In this document: piece after piece, positions 43,565 through 53,235 of the stretch
Layout: the number at the start of each line of letters is the position of its first letter
Position numbering within the stretch: position 1 is the stretch's first letter
DNA from: Kordia jejudonensis
GTDB lineage: Bacteria; Bacteroidota; Bacteroidia; Flavobacteriales; Flavobacteriaceae
Direction of reading: 5' to 3'
Length of the DNA: 64,000 nucleotides
Assembly (NCBI RefSeq): GCF_001005315.1
Contig: NZ_LBMG01000025.1
Span: 37,966-101,965 of the forward strand
The notes under the pieces: model-generated
Databases searched by the model: none
What the model was told of the DNA's origin: nothing
What the model saw: the letters and a program-made list of their open reading frames with translations, nothing else
Translations under genes and position numbers: made by a program

Positions 43565-44089
43565 ATGAAAGATCAAATTGAAATTCATTTCAGCAAGAAA
43601 AAAATGATACTTCTAGCATTCGGTTGTCTCATGTTTGTCATTGGTGGTGTATTCATATTTTATTCAATCTTCACTAATGAAACCGATAAAAGTGATACTC
43701 CTGCTATAGTTCTTGGTATTGCCTAAGTATCTTTTTTTGGTCTCGGACTCGTAATAGCGATCGTAAAATTAATTAGTTCCAAAGCGGCATTAATCATCAA
43801 TGAAGAAGGAATTACAGACAATTCTACACTTACAAATGTTGGTTTTATTCCTTGGAAAGATGTCACAGATTTTCAACCTTTCAAAATTGCATCTAATAAC
43901 TTTTTAATTATCCATGTAAAGAATCCCAAAACATATCTTAAAAAAGCAAAAAATAGTATTATCAGGCAAAGTTTAATGTATAATTTCAATCACTATGGCT
44001 CTCCAATAGCTATAAATACCTCATCACTCTCCAAAAAAATAGAAGAAATTGAACAGCTATTGCTTACTGCTTCAGAAAAGTATTCTTAG
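43565..44089 (+). pseudogene. STM3941-like membrane protein interrupted by an in-frame stop
   Basis: Reading from the ATG at 43565 to the TAG at 44087-44089 gives one continuous frame of 175 codons with a single TAA at codon 54 (43724-43726). Before it: MKDQIEIHFSKKKMILLAFG and a membrane helix. After it: a second helix (VSFFGLGLVIAIVKLI), then LIINEEGITDNS, VGFIPWKDV and FLIIHVKNPKTYL, the pattern of STM3941-family proteins. The rest is unbroken, so the stop is recent, a sequencing error, or read through. Function of the family is unknown. Confidence 0.75.
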
Positions 44090-44122
44090 TGTTTATTACG
44101 TTAGATTGAACAATTAACTTCG

Positions 44123-44130
44123 TATCTTTG
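44123..44130 (+). promoter_or_regulatory. -7 box of the aminotransferase gene
   Basis: TATCTTTG, a perfect TAnnTTTG, 28 bases before the ATG at 44159. An AAGGAG (44146-44151) ribosome site, rare in this window, lies 7 bases before the ATG. Confidence 0.55.
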
Positions 44131-44158
44131 CAAACAGTTTTTTTGAAGGAGATTGTAC

Positions 44159-45340
44159 ATGAAAGAAGATTTTTTCACATATCAAGCACAAACCACGCCG
44201 CATCCGTTAGCAATGGAAATTTCCCATGCAGACGGAAGCTACATTTATGATGCAAACAACAAAGCCTATTTAGATTTTGTTGCGGGCGTTTCTGCCTGTA
44301 GTTTAGGACACAAACATCCGAGAGTTGTCAATGCAATCAAAGCGCAATTAGACAAATATTTGCATGTAATGGTATATGGAGAATATGTGCAAAAAACTGC
44401 CGTAGAATTTACAAAGTTACTCGCTTCGCAATTACCAAAACCATTAGAAAAAACATATTTAACAAACTCAGGAACGGAAGCCATTGAAGGCGCCATGAAA
44501 CTTGCCAAACGTGCGACAGGTCGCTCAGAATTAATTGCTGCCAAACACGCGTATCACGGAAATACGCAAGGCGCGATGAGCATTATGGGTTTTGAAGAGC
44601 GCAAAAGTGCTTTCAGACCTTTGTTACCTGATATTAATTTTATTGAATTCAATAACGAAGCCGATTTAGCAAAAATTACCTCCAAAACGGCTGGTGTCAT
44701 TTTAGAAACCATTCAAGGTGGCGCAGGATTCATTGAACCAACAAACAACTATTTACAAAAAGTAAAACACCGTTGTGAAGCAGTTGGTGCATTACTCATA
44801 TTAGATGAAATTCAACCTGGATTTGGTCGCACAGGAACACTATTTGGCTTTCAAAACTATGACGTTGTTCCTGATATTGTAGTCATGGGAAAAGGTATGG
44901 GCGGCGGAATGCCCGTTGGTGCTTTTACAGCTTCAGCCGAACTTATGGATCGTTTACAAGACCAACCAAAACTTGGACACATCACCACATTTGGTGGGCA
45001 TCCAGTTATTGCCGCGGCAAGTTTAGCAACCTTACAAGAAATTACGGAAAGTGATTTAATGGTACAAACGTTAGAAAAAGAAACACTATTTAGAAACTTA
45101 TTACAACACAAATACATCGAAGAAATTCGTGGAAAAGGACTCATGCTTTCACTAATTGTGAAAAATTCAGACATTGCAAATCAAGTCATTCTAGGTTGTC
45201 AAGATGAAGGATTAATTCTATTTTGGCTACTTTTTGAACCAAAAGCCGTTCGAATTACGCCACCTTTAACCATTTCTGAGGAAGAAATACGACAAGGTTG
45301 TGCCATTATTATGAAAGTTTTACAGCGTATTGAAGACTAA
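44159..45340 (+). CDS. Class III pyridoxal-phosphate aminotransferase (acetylornithine/ornithine type)
   Basis: 393 residues from the ATG at 44159, with a Shine-Dalgarno-like AAGGAG in front; a TTG two codons earlier is less likely. Motifs: TNSGTEAIEGAMKLA (phosphate binding), KHAYHGNTQGAMSIMG, ILDEIQPGFGRTGTLFGF (Asp for the cofactor ring) and VVMGKGMGGGMPVGAF, which carries the Schiff-base Lys. The family moves amino groups from omega-amino acids such as acetylornithine or 4-aminobutyrate. The exact substrate is not clear, and no arginine genes are adjacent. Confidence 0.9.
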   Translation: MKEDFFTYQAQTTPHPLAMEISHADGSYIYDANNKAYLDFVAGVSACSLGHKHPRVVNAIKAQLDKYLHVMVYGEYVQKTAVEFTKLLASQLPKPLEKTYLTNSGTEAIEGAMKLAKRATGRSELIAAKHAYHGNTQGAMSIMGFEERKSAFRPLLPDINFIEFNNEADLAKITSKTAGVILETIQGGAGFIEPTNNYLQKVKHRCEAVGALLILDEIQPGFGRTGTLFGFQNYDVVPDIVVMGKGMGGGMPVGAFTASAELMDRLQDQPKLGHITTFGGHPVIAAASLATLQEITESDLMVQTLEKETLFRNLLQHKYIEEIRGKGLMLSLIVKNSDIANQVILGCQDEGLILFWLLFEPKAVRITPPLTISEEEIRQGCAIIMKVLQRIED

Positions 45341-45534
45341 ACAACTCCCGTATTCGTTATATATACTGATCTAACCAACCATAAAAAACAACCAATTCAA
45401 AATCAAATAGTTGTCAATCAAGCAACTATAATTATTGTTGATTATTTTGTTGAAAACAAAAATGATTTCATTTCAAAACAACAGAATGTTCAACTACATT
45501 TAAAGTAATAGAAAACTAAAAACGCGTATTGCCT

Positions 45535-46935
45535 ATGCTATTTAGCGCTAATGAAGATCAAAACTTTGCGTTATCGAAATTTGAATCGATGTTGAAAACG
45601 AATAATGTTTTCTTTTTCGATTCTGCTGAATTTGAAGAAATCATTCATCATTATCTCGATACTGGAAAAGTAGGTTTGGCAAAAAAAGCCATCAAAATTG
45701 GATTGGAACAACATCCGAGTTCTGTGAATTTAAAACTCATGGAAATCGAATTGATGGTGTTTGAAAACAAACTAGATGAAGCCGAAAAACTACTAGACGC
45801 ATTGTACCTCCTAGAAACATCAAATGCAGAAATATACATTCAGAAAGCTAATATTCTTTCCAAACGCGATCAGCATTACAAAGCAATCGAATTGCTAAAA
45901 ATGGCGCTGGAATACAGCAATGATTTAGCAGATGTAAACTCGTTAATTGGAATGGAATACCTTTTCATCGACGACTTTAAGGAAGCGAAAAAATACTTTA
46001 TGAAGTGTATTGAACTTGATATTGATGATTATTCTTCGTTATACAACGTTATTTACTGCTTTGAATTTTTAGAAGATATTGACGGCGCTATCAGTTATCT
46101 TAACGAATATATTGACAAAAATCCGTATTCAGAAGTTGCGTGGCATCAACTCGGAAAGCAATACTACATCAAAAAAATGTATGTAGAAGCATTGGCAGCA
46201 TTTGACTTTGCTATCATTGCAGACGATCATTTTATTGGCGCATATCTTGAAAAAGGAAAAGTTTTAGAAAAATTAGGAGAATATAAAGAAGCAATCCATA
46301 ATTATAAAACCACGTTAGAATTAGACGATCCAACTTCATTTGCCTACTTACGCATGGGAAAATGCTACGAAAAACTAGGTCAAAAAGACTTGGCCGTAAA
46401 ATTCTATTACAAAACGGTACATGAAGATCCATTATTAGATAAAGGCTGGACAGCCATTACTGATTTTTATGTAAAGGAAGAAAACTTTCAAAAAGCATTA
46501 TATTATATCAACAAAGCCATCAATATTGATACAGAAAATGTTTCGTATTGGAAACGCAGTGCCGAAATTCACAGAGCGTTACAATTGTATGAAGAAGCAG
46601 ACATAGCGTATCAAAAAACAGTAGAACTTGGAAACTATGAACTAAATACTTGGCTTGCTTGGGCAGATATTTTAAAGCTTTTAGGCGAATATGAAAATAC
46701 CACACATGTACTATTGCAAGCGTTGGAGTTTTATCCAGATCATGCAAAAATAGAATACCGATTGGCAGGTATCTATTTCATTCTTGGCGAACAAAACAAA
46801 GGCACATTTCACTTAAAAAATGCATTGCGAAATAACTTTAAAATGCACTTACAATTTCAAAAACTGTTTCCAGGTGTATTCATGAGAACTTCGGTAAAAA
46901 ATATTATTTCAGAATTTAAAAAATCGTCCACATAA
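45535..46935 (+). CDS. Tetratricopeptide repeat protein
   Basis: 466 residues from the ATG at 45535 (TTG two codons earlier is possible). No signal peptide is seen. It is an array of about ten or more TPR helix pairs, for example AEIYIQKANILSKRDQHYKAI, GAYLEKGKVLEKLGEYKEAI and SFAYLRMGKCYEKLGQKDLA. It should act as a protein-binding scaffold in the cytosol. The partner is unknown. It precedes the DUF368 pair, as in other flavobacteria. Confidence 0.85.
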   Translation: MLFSANEDQNFALSKFESMLKTNNVFFFDSAEFEEIIHHYLDTGKVGLAKKAIKIGLEQHPSSVNLKLMEIELMVFENKLDEAEKLLDALYLLETSNAEIYIQKANILSKRDQHYKAIELLKMALEYSNDLADVNSLIGMEYLFIDDFKEAKKYFMKCIELDIDDYSSLYNVIYCFEFLEDIDGAISYLNEYIDKNPYSEVAWHQLGKQYYIKKMYVEALAAFDFAIIADDHFIGAYLEKGKVLEKLGEYKEAIHNYKTTLELDDPTSFAYLRMGKCYEKLGQKDLAVKFYYKTVHEDPLLDKGWTAITDFYVKEENFQKALYYINKAINIDTENVSYWKRSAEIHRALQLYEEADIAYQKTVELGNYELNTWLAWADILKLLGEYENTTHVLLQALEFYPDHAKIEYRLAGIYFILGEQNKGTFHLKNALRNNFKMHLQFQKLFPGVFMRTSVKNIISEFKKSST

Positions 46936-46942
46936 AATTCCA

Positions 46943-46950
46943 TACTTTTG
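46943..46950 (+). promoter_or_regulatory. -7 box of the DUF368-aroE operon
   Basis: TACTTTTG, a perfect TAnnTTTG, 71 bases before the ATG at 47022 and 8 bases after the TPR stop. Confidence 0.5.
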
Positions 46951-47021
46951 CGTGTGTATTCTTTCTATGAAAATCAATTCAAAGTAAAGAATCGAATAAA
47001 ACTCATAACACATCGCAACAT

Positions 47022-47963
47022 ATGAATAGAAGTCTATTCGATTACGTAATAATTACGCTTAAAGGACTCGCCATGGGCGCGGCAGACGTTGTTCCTGGCG
47101 TTTCAGGTGGTACAATTGCCTTTATTTCTGGAATTTACGAAGAACTCATCACATCTATAAACAATGTAAATTTAGACTTGCTAAAAACATTAAAAAATGA
47201 TGGTTTCAAAGCCGCTTGGACGCAACTCAACGGAAACTTTTTATTTGCATTACTCATCGGAATCGGAATCAGTATTCTATCCTTAGCAAAACTCATCAAA
47301 TCTTTACTCAACAGCGAACCGATATTGCTTTGGGCGTTTTTCTTTGGTTTGGTAGTTGCAAGTATTCTATTCATCGGAAAACAAATAAAAGCTTGGAATT
47401 GGAAAACAATTTTTGGCTTCACGCTTGGCGCAATAGTTGCCTACTACATTACCACCTTACCTGGTGGAGAAGAAAGTGTAAGCGCTTCATGGTTTATATT
47501 CTTAGCAGGTGCATTGGCAATTTGTGCCATGATTCTCCCTGGTATTTCTGGCGCGTTCATCTTAGTACTTTTGGGCGCTTATGAACCTGTTTTAACTGCA
47601 ATTGACAACAGAGATTTTAAAACCATTGCCATTTTTGCCGTTGGTGCAATCATCGGATTATTATCATTTTCAAAACTCTTAAAATGGTTATTCAACAACT
47701 ATAAAAATCTAACATTAGCCATCTTAACAGGTTTCATTTTAGGTTCTTTAAACAAAATTTGGCCGTGGAAAGAAGTACTAACAACACGTACAAACTCTCA
47801 TGGAGTTGAAGTTCCGTTTTTAGAAAGAAGCATTTTACCAAATACGTTTGAAACGCTCACACAAAAAGATTCGCAACTTCTTTTGGCAATTGTGTTGATG
47901 GTTGTCGGATTTCTGACTATTTTTATGATGGAGAAATTCGCTACCAAAAAACAAGCTAACTAA
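47022..47963 (+). CDS. DUF368 membrane protein, undecaprenyl-phosphate translocase family, copy 1
   Basis: 313 residues with about eight membrane helices. The N-terminal signature KGLAMGAADVVPGVSGGTIA and the second CAMILPGISGAFILVLLGAYEP are the paired re-entrant motifs of DUF368. Members in Vibrio and Staphylococcus (PopT) return undecaprenyl phosphate to the inner face for cell wall and glycan synthesis. A related second copy starts 19 bases downstream. The call to transport undecaprenyl phosphate is by family. Confidence 0.85.
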   Translation: MNRSLFDYVIITLKGLAMGAADVVPGVSGGTIAFISGIYEELITSINNVNLDLLKTLKNDGFKAAWTQLNGNFLFALLIGIGISILSLAKLIKSLLNSEPILLWAFFFGLVVASILFIGKQIKAWNWKTIFGFTLGAIVAYYITTLPGGEESVSASWFIFLAGALAICAMILPGISGAFILVLLGAYEPVLTAIDNRDFKTIAIFAVGAIIGLLSFSKLLKWLFNNYKNLTLAILTGFILGSLNKIWPWKEVLTTRTNSHGVEVPFLERSILPNTFETLTQKDSQLLLAIVLMVVGFLTIFMMEKFATKKQAN

Positions 47964-47982
47964 TGTTCAATAGGTAAAACAA

Positions 47983-48999
47983 ATGCAAAGCACTCGAACG
48001 CTCAAAGACAAAATTTTCCTTATCATCAAAGGATTGGCAATGGGCGCGGCAAACAAAGTGCCTGGTGTTTCAGGTGGCGTCGTAGCATTTGTAGCTGGCT
48101 TTTATGAAGAATTTATCTTTTCGCTACAACGAATCAACGGAAAAGCCTTCAAATTACTATTTAATGGACGTTTTAAAAGTTTTTACCAATACGTAAACGG
48201 ACGATTTTTAGGATTGCTCATCTTAGGTATGCTAATCAGTTACTTTAGCGTTTCCAAAATCCTAGATTATTTCATACAACACTTTCAATTGTACGTTTGG
48301 TCTGCTTTTTTTGGAATGATTCTAGGTTCTATCTATTACATCGGAAAAGATTTTAAACATTGGAATCGTGCTACAATTTTAAGTTTAGTTGTCGGAACTG
48401 CCATCGGAATCGCCATCAGTTTAATGAATCCTGCCAAAGAAAATGATCACTTAGCATTTGTGTTTGTTTGCGGAATCATTAGTGTTTCAGGCATGACATT
48501 ACCTGGACTTTCAGGTTCGTTTATACTAATTCTTTTAGGAAATTACGTATTACTTTTAGTAGATTCTGTAAATGCATTGTTTGATACTTTTGCAGACATG
48601 TTTCAAGGAGATTTTTCATTTACAAACAATCCTGAACGCATTCGAGATTTAAAAATTCTTGCCGTATTTACAGCTGGTTCTACGGTAGGTTTGGTGACAC
48701 TTTCACATCTATTAAACTACGTTTTAAAACATTATAAAAACATCACAACTGCGCTCATTATTGGGTTCATTTCTGGTTCACTTGGAGTCGTGTGGCCATG
48801 GAAAGAAACCATTTATAAAACTGATGAAGCAGGTATATTTTTACTCGATTCAAACAATAAACAAATCATTCAGAATTACAAACGTATGATTCCAGATTTT
48901 GCCAATAGCGAAACTTGGATTGCCATCTTTTTTATTCTGATTGGAATCTCAATTGTATTAGCCTTAGATTGGTATGGAAAACGAACTCGAAACATATAA
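47983..48999 (+). CDS. DUF368 membrane protein, copy 2
   Basis: 338 residues. Same two signatures: KGLAMGAANKVPGVSGGVVA and VSGMTLPGLSGSFILILLGNYV. The first motif has Asn-Lys where copy 1 has Asp-Val, and an extra loop carries charged residues (MFQGDFSFTNNPERIRDL). This change in a motif facing the substrate suggests different specificity or a heteromeric pair. Its last codons overlap aroE by 26 bases, so translation is probably coupled. Confidence 0.84.
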   Translation: MQSTRTLKDKIFLIIKGLAMGAANKVPGVSGGVVAFVAGFYEEFIFSLQRINGKAFKLLFNGRFKSFYQYVNGRFLGLLILGMLISYFSVSKILDYFIQHFQLYVWSAFFGMILGSIYYIGKDFKHWNRATILSLVVGTAIGIAISLMNPAKENDHLAFVFVCGIISVSGMTLPGLSGSFILILLGNYVLLLVDSVNALFDTFADMFQGDFSFTNNPERIRDLKILAVFTAGSTVGLVTLSHLLNYVLKHYKNITTALIIGFISGSLGVVWPWKETIYKTDEAGIFLLDSNNKQIIQNYKRMIPDFANSETWIAIFFILIGISIVLALDWYGKRTRNI

Positions 49000-49738
49000 T
49001 TCTCTTTTCGGATTGCTCGGAAAACACATTGCATATTCGTTTTCTAGAGGATATTTTAAAGAAAAATTTAAAGCATTACAGCTTTCCGATTATCATTATA
49101 CAAATTTTGATATTCCTACGATTGAAGATTTCCCAAAAATCATCAAACAGTATCCCAATCTCAGAGGAATGAACGTAACGATTCCGTACAAAGAAGACGT
49201 AATTCCGTTTCTTGATGACGTCCACAAAAAGGCGAAAAAAATTGGCGCTGTTAATACGATCAAAATTCGAAAAGATGGAAGCCTAAAAGGATATAATACT
49301 GATTGTTATGGTTTCAAAAAATCGATCAAACCGTATTTAAAAAGACATCATAAAAAAGCACTAATTTTAGGAACTGGTGGCGCATCTAAAGCAATTGCTT
49401 TTGTGTTTGAAGAATTAAATATTGAGTACAAATTTGTTTCGCGAAAGCCAAAAAATGAACAATCGATTTCGTATCAAGATTTAAGTGAAAAAATCATGAA
49501 ATCGCATCCCGTAATTGTCAATTGCACACCATTGGGCACATTTCCAAAAATTGAAGACTGTCCAGACATTCCGTACAAGTATGTTTCTAAAGACTTTTTA
49601 TTGTTCGATTTGATTTACAATCCGTCTGAAACTACCTTTTTAAAACTCGGTCGTTTGCAAGGTGCGCAAATTGCAAATGGTTACAAAATGTTGGAATTTC
49701 AAGCAGAAAAAGCTTGGAAAATCTGGAATTCTCACTAA
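48974..49738 (+). CDS. aroE: Shikimate dehydrogenase
   Basis: 254 residues. It reduces 3-dehydroshikimate with NADPH in aromatic amino acid synthesis. Catalytic Lys is in MNVTIPYKEDV and Asp in YNTDCYGFKK. The cofactor loop is ILGTGGASKAIAF, with FVSRKP downstream and NGYKMLEFQAEKAWKIW at the end. The substrate-binding Ser pair near the start reads YSFSRGYF (His-Ser is more usual). It begins inside the DUF368 copy 2 gene. Confidence 0.92.
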   Translation: MENELETYNSLFGLLGKHIAYSFSRGYFKEKFKALQLSDYHYTNFDIPTIEDFPKIIKQYPNLRGMNVTIPYKEDVIPFLDDVHKKAKKIGAVNTIKIRKDGSLKGYNTDCYGFKKSIKPYLKRHHKKALILGTGGASKAIAFVFEELNIEYKFVSRKPKNEQSISYQDLSEKIMKSHPVIVNCTPLGTFPKIEDCPDIPYKYVSKDFLLFDLIYNPSETTFLKLGRLQGAQIANGYKMLEFQAEKAWKIWNSH

Positions 49739-49857
49739 AACCTATATTTTTTCCTCATTTTAATGCAGTTTCCCATCTGTAAAACTTTGTCGTTTTGTTT
49801 GTTGTTAGTATATTCGGACTTTAAAGCTTGAAAAAGAACGAACCCAAACATTTCTTA

Positions 49858-51897
49858 ATGATGTTAGAAGACAAAAATGATAACCTGCCAGAAGCAGAAG
49901 GAAATTTAGAATCACAGCCAACTCCAGAAACAGAAACGAACCCTGAAATTGAGGCGGAAACGACTGAAAAAGTTGAAGCAGCAGTTGAAATTGAAGCAGA
50001 AACAACTGAGAAAGTGGAAGCTGAAATAGAGAGTGACGTAGAAACTGTTGAAGCGGTAGCAACTGAAAATGAAGCGACTGAAGATGTAGATGAATCAGAG
50101 CAAACTATTGAGGAACACCAAGAAGCTGTAAATGAAGTTCATGAAAATGTTGCCGAAGAAGCAGAAGATGACAGTGCTAATGTGCGACATAAAATTCCTG
50201 TACTAGATTATCATTCCATGACCATGGACGACTTAGTTGCTGAGTTGGAAAAATTGGTTCAAAATGAAAAAGTTCAAGCGATAAAAGATCATGTTGACGG
50301 CATTAAAACGGAATTCAACCTAAAGTTTAACGAAGTTTTAGAGCAACGCAAAGAAGAATTTTTAGCAGAAGGCGGAAATATTATTGACTTTCAATTTCAT
50401 CTTCCGATCAAAGGAAAATTTAATGTTGCGTACAATGCATATCGCACAAAACGTACTGACTATTACAAGAGTTTAGAGAAAGATTTACACGCAAATTTAG
50501 AAAAGCGATTGTCTTTAATTGAAGAACTCAAAGGTTTGTTGAACGTGGAAGAAAACATCAACAATACCTATAAACATTTCAAGCAAATTCAGGAAGAATG
50601 GCGTAATGCTGGTTCTATTCCGAAAACACAATACAACAATGTTTGGCGTACATATCATCATCATGTAGAACGTTTTTATGACTTTTTACATTTAAACAGA
50701 GATTTACGCGATTTAGATTTCAAGCACAATTACGCTGAAAAGCAAAAAATTGTAGCACATGCAGAAGAATTAGCGCAGGAAGAAGATGTAATTCACGCTT
50801 TTAGAGAATTGCAAAACTTACACCGAATCTGGAAAGAAGATATTGGTCCTGTTGCAAAAGAACTTCGTGAAGACATCTGGAATCAGTTTAGTGCGGCAAC
50901 GAAAGTTATTCATGATAGACGTCAGGAATATTTCAAGAATATTGATAAAATTTACGAGCAAAACTTAGTCGTAAAAGAAGAAATCATTGAAAAAATAAAA
51001 GAAATTTCTGCTGGATCTTACACCGTTCATAATCAATGGCAAAATAAAATTAAAGAGATTGAAAAATTGCGTGAAGCGTTTTTCAATGCTGGAAAAGTGC
51101 CGTTAAAAGTGAATGAAGCTACTTGGGCAAAATTCAAACAAGCTGTGCGTGAATTTAACGCAAATAAAAATACATTTTACAAATCGTTAAAGAAAGAGCA
51201 GCAAGATAATTTAACGAAAAAATTGGCGCTAATTGAATTGGCTGAATCTTTAAAAGATAGTGACGATTGGGCAACTGTAACGCCACAAATGAAAAAAGTA
51301 CAAGCAGATTGGAAGAAGATCGGACATGTGCCAAAGAAAATTTCTGACAAGGTTTGGAAGCAGTTTAAAAATGCTTGTAATCACTTTTTCGACAGAATGC
51401 ACGCTGAGAAAAACAAAGCTAATGAAGGCGAAGTTGAAGCTTTAGAGAAAAAACAAGCGTTGTTGGAAGCTACGGAAAACTTTGAATTATCTGGCGATAC
51501 TGGAAAAGATGTAGAAACGATCAAAGAGAAAATTGCAGAATGGAAAGGTATTGGAAGAGTTCCGTTTAACAAGAAAAATATTGATCAGAAATTCAATAAA
51601 GTTGTTGATGGTTTATTTAAGAAACTAAACATTGACAAGCAAGAATCTGAATTGATTAAATATAGCAATCGTTTAGAAAACTTAGATGAACATAAAATCA
51701 ATTCGGAACGTATTTTTATTCGTAGAAAAATTGATGACATCAAAGCTGAAATTCGCCAATTGGAAAACAACTTACAGTTTTTCTCTAATTCATCTTCGAA
51801 CAGTCCAATGTTGAAAAAAGTACATCAAGATATTGAGAAACACAAAAGAGCATTAGATACTTGGAAAGCGAAGTTGCAACAGTTGAAATCGTTGTAA
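49858..51897 (+). CDS. DUF349 domain protein with acidic N-terminus
   Basis: About 679 residues from the ATG at 49858; ATG at 49861 or a TTG at 49828 are alternatives. Residues 1 to about 110 are very acidic with an internal repeat (ETTEKVEA twice). The rest is coiled-coil helices in at least four DUF349 modules, each with a pattern such as QIQEEWRNAGSIPK, QKIVAHAEELAQEED or KVQADWKKIGHVPKK. Function is unknown; the family is often found in Bacteroidota after aroE. No signal peptide, so cytosolic. Confidence 0.85.
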   Translation: MMLEDKNDNLPEAEGNLESQPTPETETNPEIEAETTEKVEAAVEIEAETTEKVEAEIESDVETVEAVATENEATEDVDESEQTIEEHQEAVNEVHENVAEEAEDDSANVRHKIPVLDYHSMTMDDLVAELEKLVQNEKVQAIKDHVDGIKTEFNLKFNEVLEQRKEEFLAEGGNIIDFQFHLPIKGKFNVAYNAYRTKRTDYYKSLEKDLHANLEKRLSLIEELKGLLNVEENINNTYKHFKQIQEEWRNAGSIPKTQYNNVWRTYHHHVERFYDFLHLNRDLRDLDFKHNYAEKQKIVAHAEELAQEEDVIHAFRELQNLHRIWKEDIGPVAKELREDIWNQFSAATKVIHDRRQEYFKNIDKIYEQNLVVKEEIIEKIKEISAGSYTVHNQWQNKIKEIEKLREAFFNAGKVPLKVNEATWAKFKQAVREFNANKNTFYKSLKKEQQDNLTKKLALIELAESLKDSDDWATVTPQMKKVQADWKKIGHVPKKISDKVWKQFKNACNHFFDRMHAEKNKANEGEVEALEKKQALLEATENFELSGDTGKDVETIKEKIAEWKGIGRVPFNKKNIDQKFNKVVDGLFKKLNIDKQESELIKYSNRLENLDEHKINSERIFIRRKIDDIKAEIRQLENNLQFFSNSSSNSPMLKKVHQDIEKHKRALDTWKAKLQQLKSL

Positions 51898-51933
51898 GTA
51901 AGTATTGAGAAGTGAGATATTAGTATTGAGAAA

Positions 51934-52003
51934 TGTTGAATGTTGAATGTTGAATGTTGAATGTTGAATGTTGAATGTTGAATGTTGAATGTTGAATGTT
52001 GAA
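51934..52003. repeat. Heptanucleotide array TGTTGAA x10
   Basis: Ten perfect copies of TGTTGAA (70 bases) shortly after the DUF349 stop. It runs on into variable heptamers of the type AAATGTA, AAATACT and AACTTTG up to about 52075. Confidence 0.95.
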
Positions 52004-52260
52004 TGTAAAATACTAAATGTAAAAGTTTTTACTGACGTTGAACATAAAACTTTGAACCTTGAACTTTAAACTTTCATTTGATTGAAGCAAACATATAATA
52101 CACAAAGCCATTTGGGAAACTAAGTGGCTTTTTGTTTTTTTGAATATTGCAAAAAGGTAGTGAGGTTTTAAATGTTGAATTTTAAATGTAAAATGCTAAA
52201 TGTAAAGGTTTTACAACCTTAAACTTTAAACTTTGAACCTTAAATTAAGCGAAGCGTTTC
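52004..52260. repeat. Two diverged copies of heptamer-rich sequence around a terminator
   Basis: The stretch at about 52004-52075 and the one at about 52168-52250 are diverged copies of each other. Both have AAATGTAAAATnCTAAATG and then AACTTTA/AACTTTG/AACCTTx units. They flank the hairpin at 52104-52131. No gene is present. Confidence 0.7.
52104..52140 (+). terminator. Candidate terminator after DUF349
   Basis: AAAGCCA (52104-52110) pairs with TGGCTTT (52125-52131); the inner stem is imperfect and a T-rich run follows. Confidence 0.6.
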
Positions 52261-52274
52261 TAACATTCTGTAAA

Positions 52275-53063
52275 TCAAAGCGAACAGTTATCAAAGCTTT
52301 TTGCTTCTTCCCAAAAAACGTCCATTTCGGCAAGTGTCATATCTGCAAGTTTTTTATTTTTTGACTTTGCTTTTTCTTCTAAATATTGAAAGCGTTTGAT
52401 GAATTTCTTATTGGTACGTTCTAAAGCATTTTCAGGATTTATCTTTAAAAAGCGTGCATAATTAATCATCGAAAATAACACATCTCCAAATTCGGCTTCC
52501 ATAGCTTCTTGATCGCCTTTGGCAACTTCTTCCTGAAATTCTCCTAATTCTTCTTGCAACTTCTCCCAAACTTGTTGTGGTTCTTCCCAATCGAAACCAA
52601 CACCAGCTACTTTATCTTGAATACGATTGGCTTTTACCAACGCAGGCAAACTTTTTGGCACACCTTCTAACACCGATTTTTTTCCCTCTTTGAGTTTTAG
52701 GTTCTCCCAATTGCGTTTTACATCTTCTTCATCATTTACCTCAACATCGCCGTAAATATGCGGATGACGACTGATGAGTTTGTCAGAAATTTCATTGGCA
52801 ACATCAGCAATGTCAAAATCGTTGGTTTCACTTCCAATTTTTGCATAAAAAACAATGTGTAGCAATACATCGCCCAATTCTTTTTTGACTTCTTCCAAAT
52901 CGTTGTCCAAAATCGCGTCGCCCAATTCGTAGGTTTCCTCAATAGTTAAATGACGTAAACTTTGCATGGTTTGTTTTTTGTCCCACGGACATTGCTCACG
53001 CAATTCATCCATTATGGTAAGTAAACGATCAAAGGCGGCTAATTGTGCTTTTCTGGAGTTCAT
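52275..53063 (-). CDS. mazG: Nucleoside triphosphate pyrophosphohydrolase MazG
   Basis: 262 residues, the full two-domain MazG. It cleaves (d)NTPs to NMP and pyrophosphate, cleaning damaged nucleotides. First domain: LREQCPWDKKQTMQSLRHLTIEE (W-D-K and E), EVKKELGDVLLHIVFYAKIG with the ExxD pattern. Second domain: LQEELGEFQEEVAKGDQEAMEAEFGDVLFSMINYARFL. All metal-binding acidic residues are visible. Single gene with a perfect -7 box at 53086-53093. Confidence 0.95.
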   Translation of the reverse strand: MNSRKAQLAAFDRLLTIMDELREQCPWDKKQTMQSLRHLTIEETYELGDAILDNDLEEVKKELGDVLLHIVFYAKIGSETNDFDIADVANEISDKLISRHPHIYGDVEVNDEEDVKRNWENLKLKEGKKSVLEGVPKSLPALVKANRIQDKVAGVGFDWEEPQQVWEKLQEELGEFQEEVAKGDQEAMEAEFGDVLFSMINYARFLKINPENALERTNKKFIKRFQYLEEKAKSKNKKLADMTLAEMDVFWEEAKSFDNCSL

Positions 53064-53085
53064 ATCTGTTTTGTATCAAGATTGA

Positions 53086-53093
53086 CAAAACTA
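53086..53093 (-). promoter_or_regulatory. -7 box of mazG
   Basis: Minus-strand TAGTTTTG, a perfect TAnnTTTG, 22 bases before the mazG start. Confidence 0.5.
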
Positions 53094-53235
53094 CTAATTT
53101 TAGCGGCAATCTCTCCTATTTTTACTGCCGAACACAAATACTATTTCGTTTTTCTGTCGGTTCATTTTCTATTCACTAACTTAGATCAGATTTTAATACA
53201 ACTACGCCAAACTTCTAATTTTATAAAAATAACCT

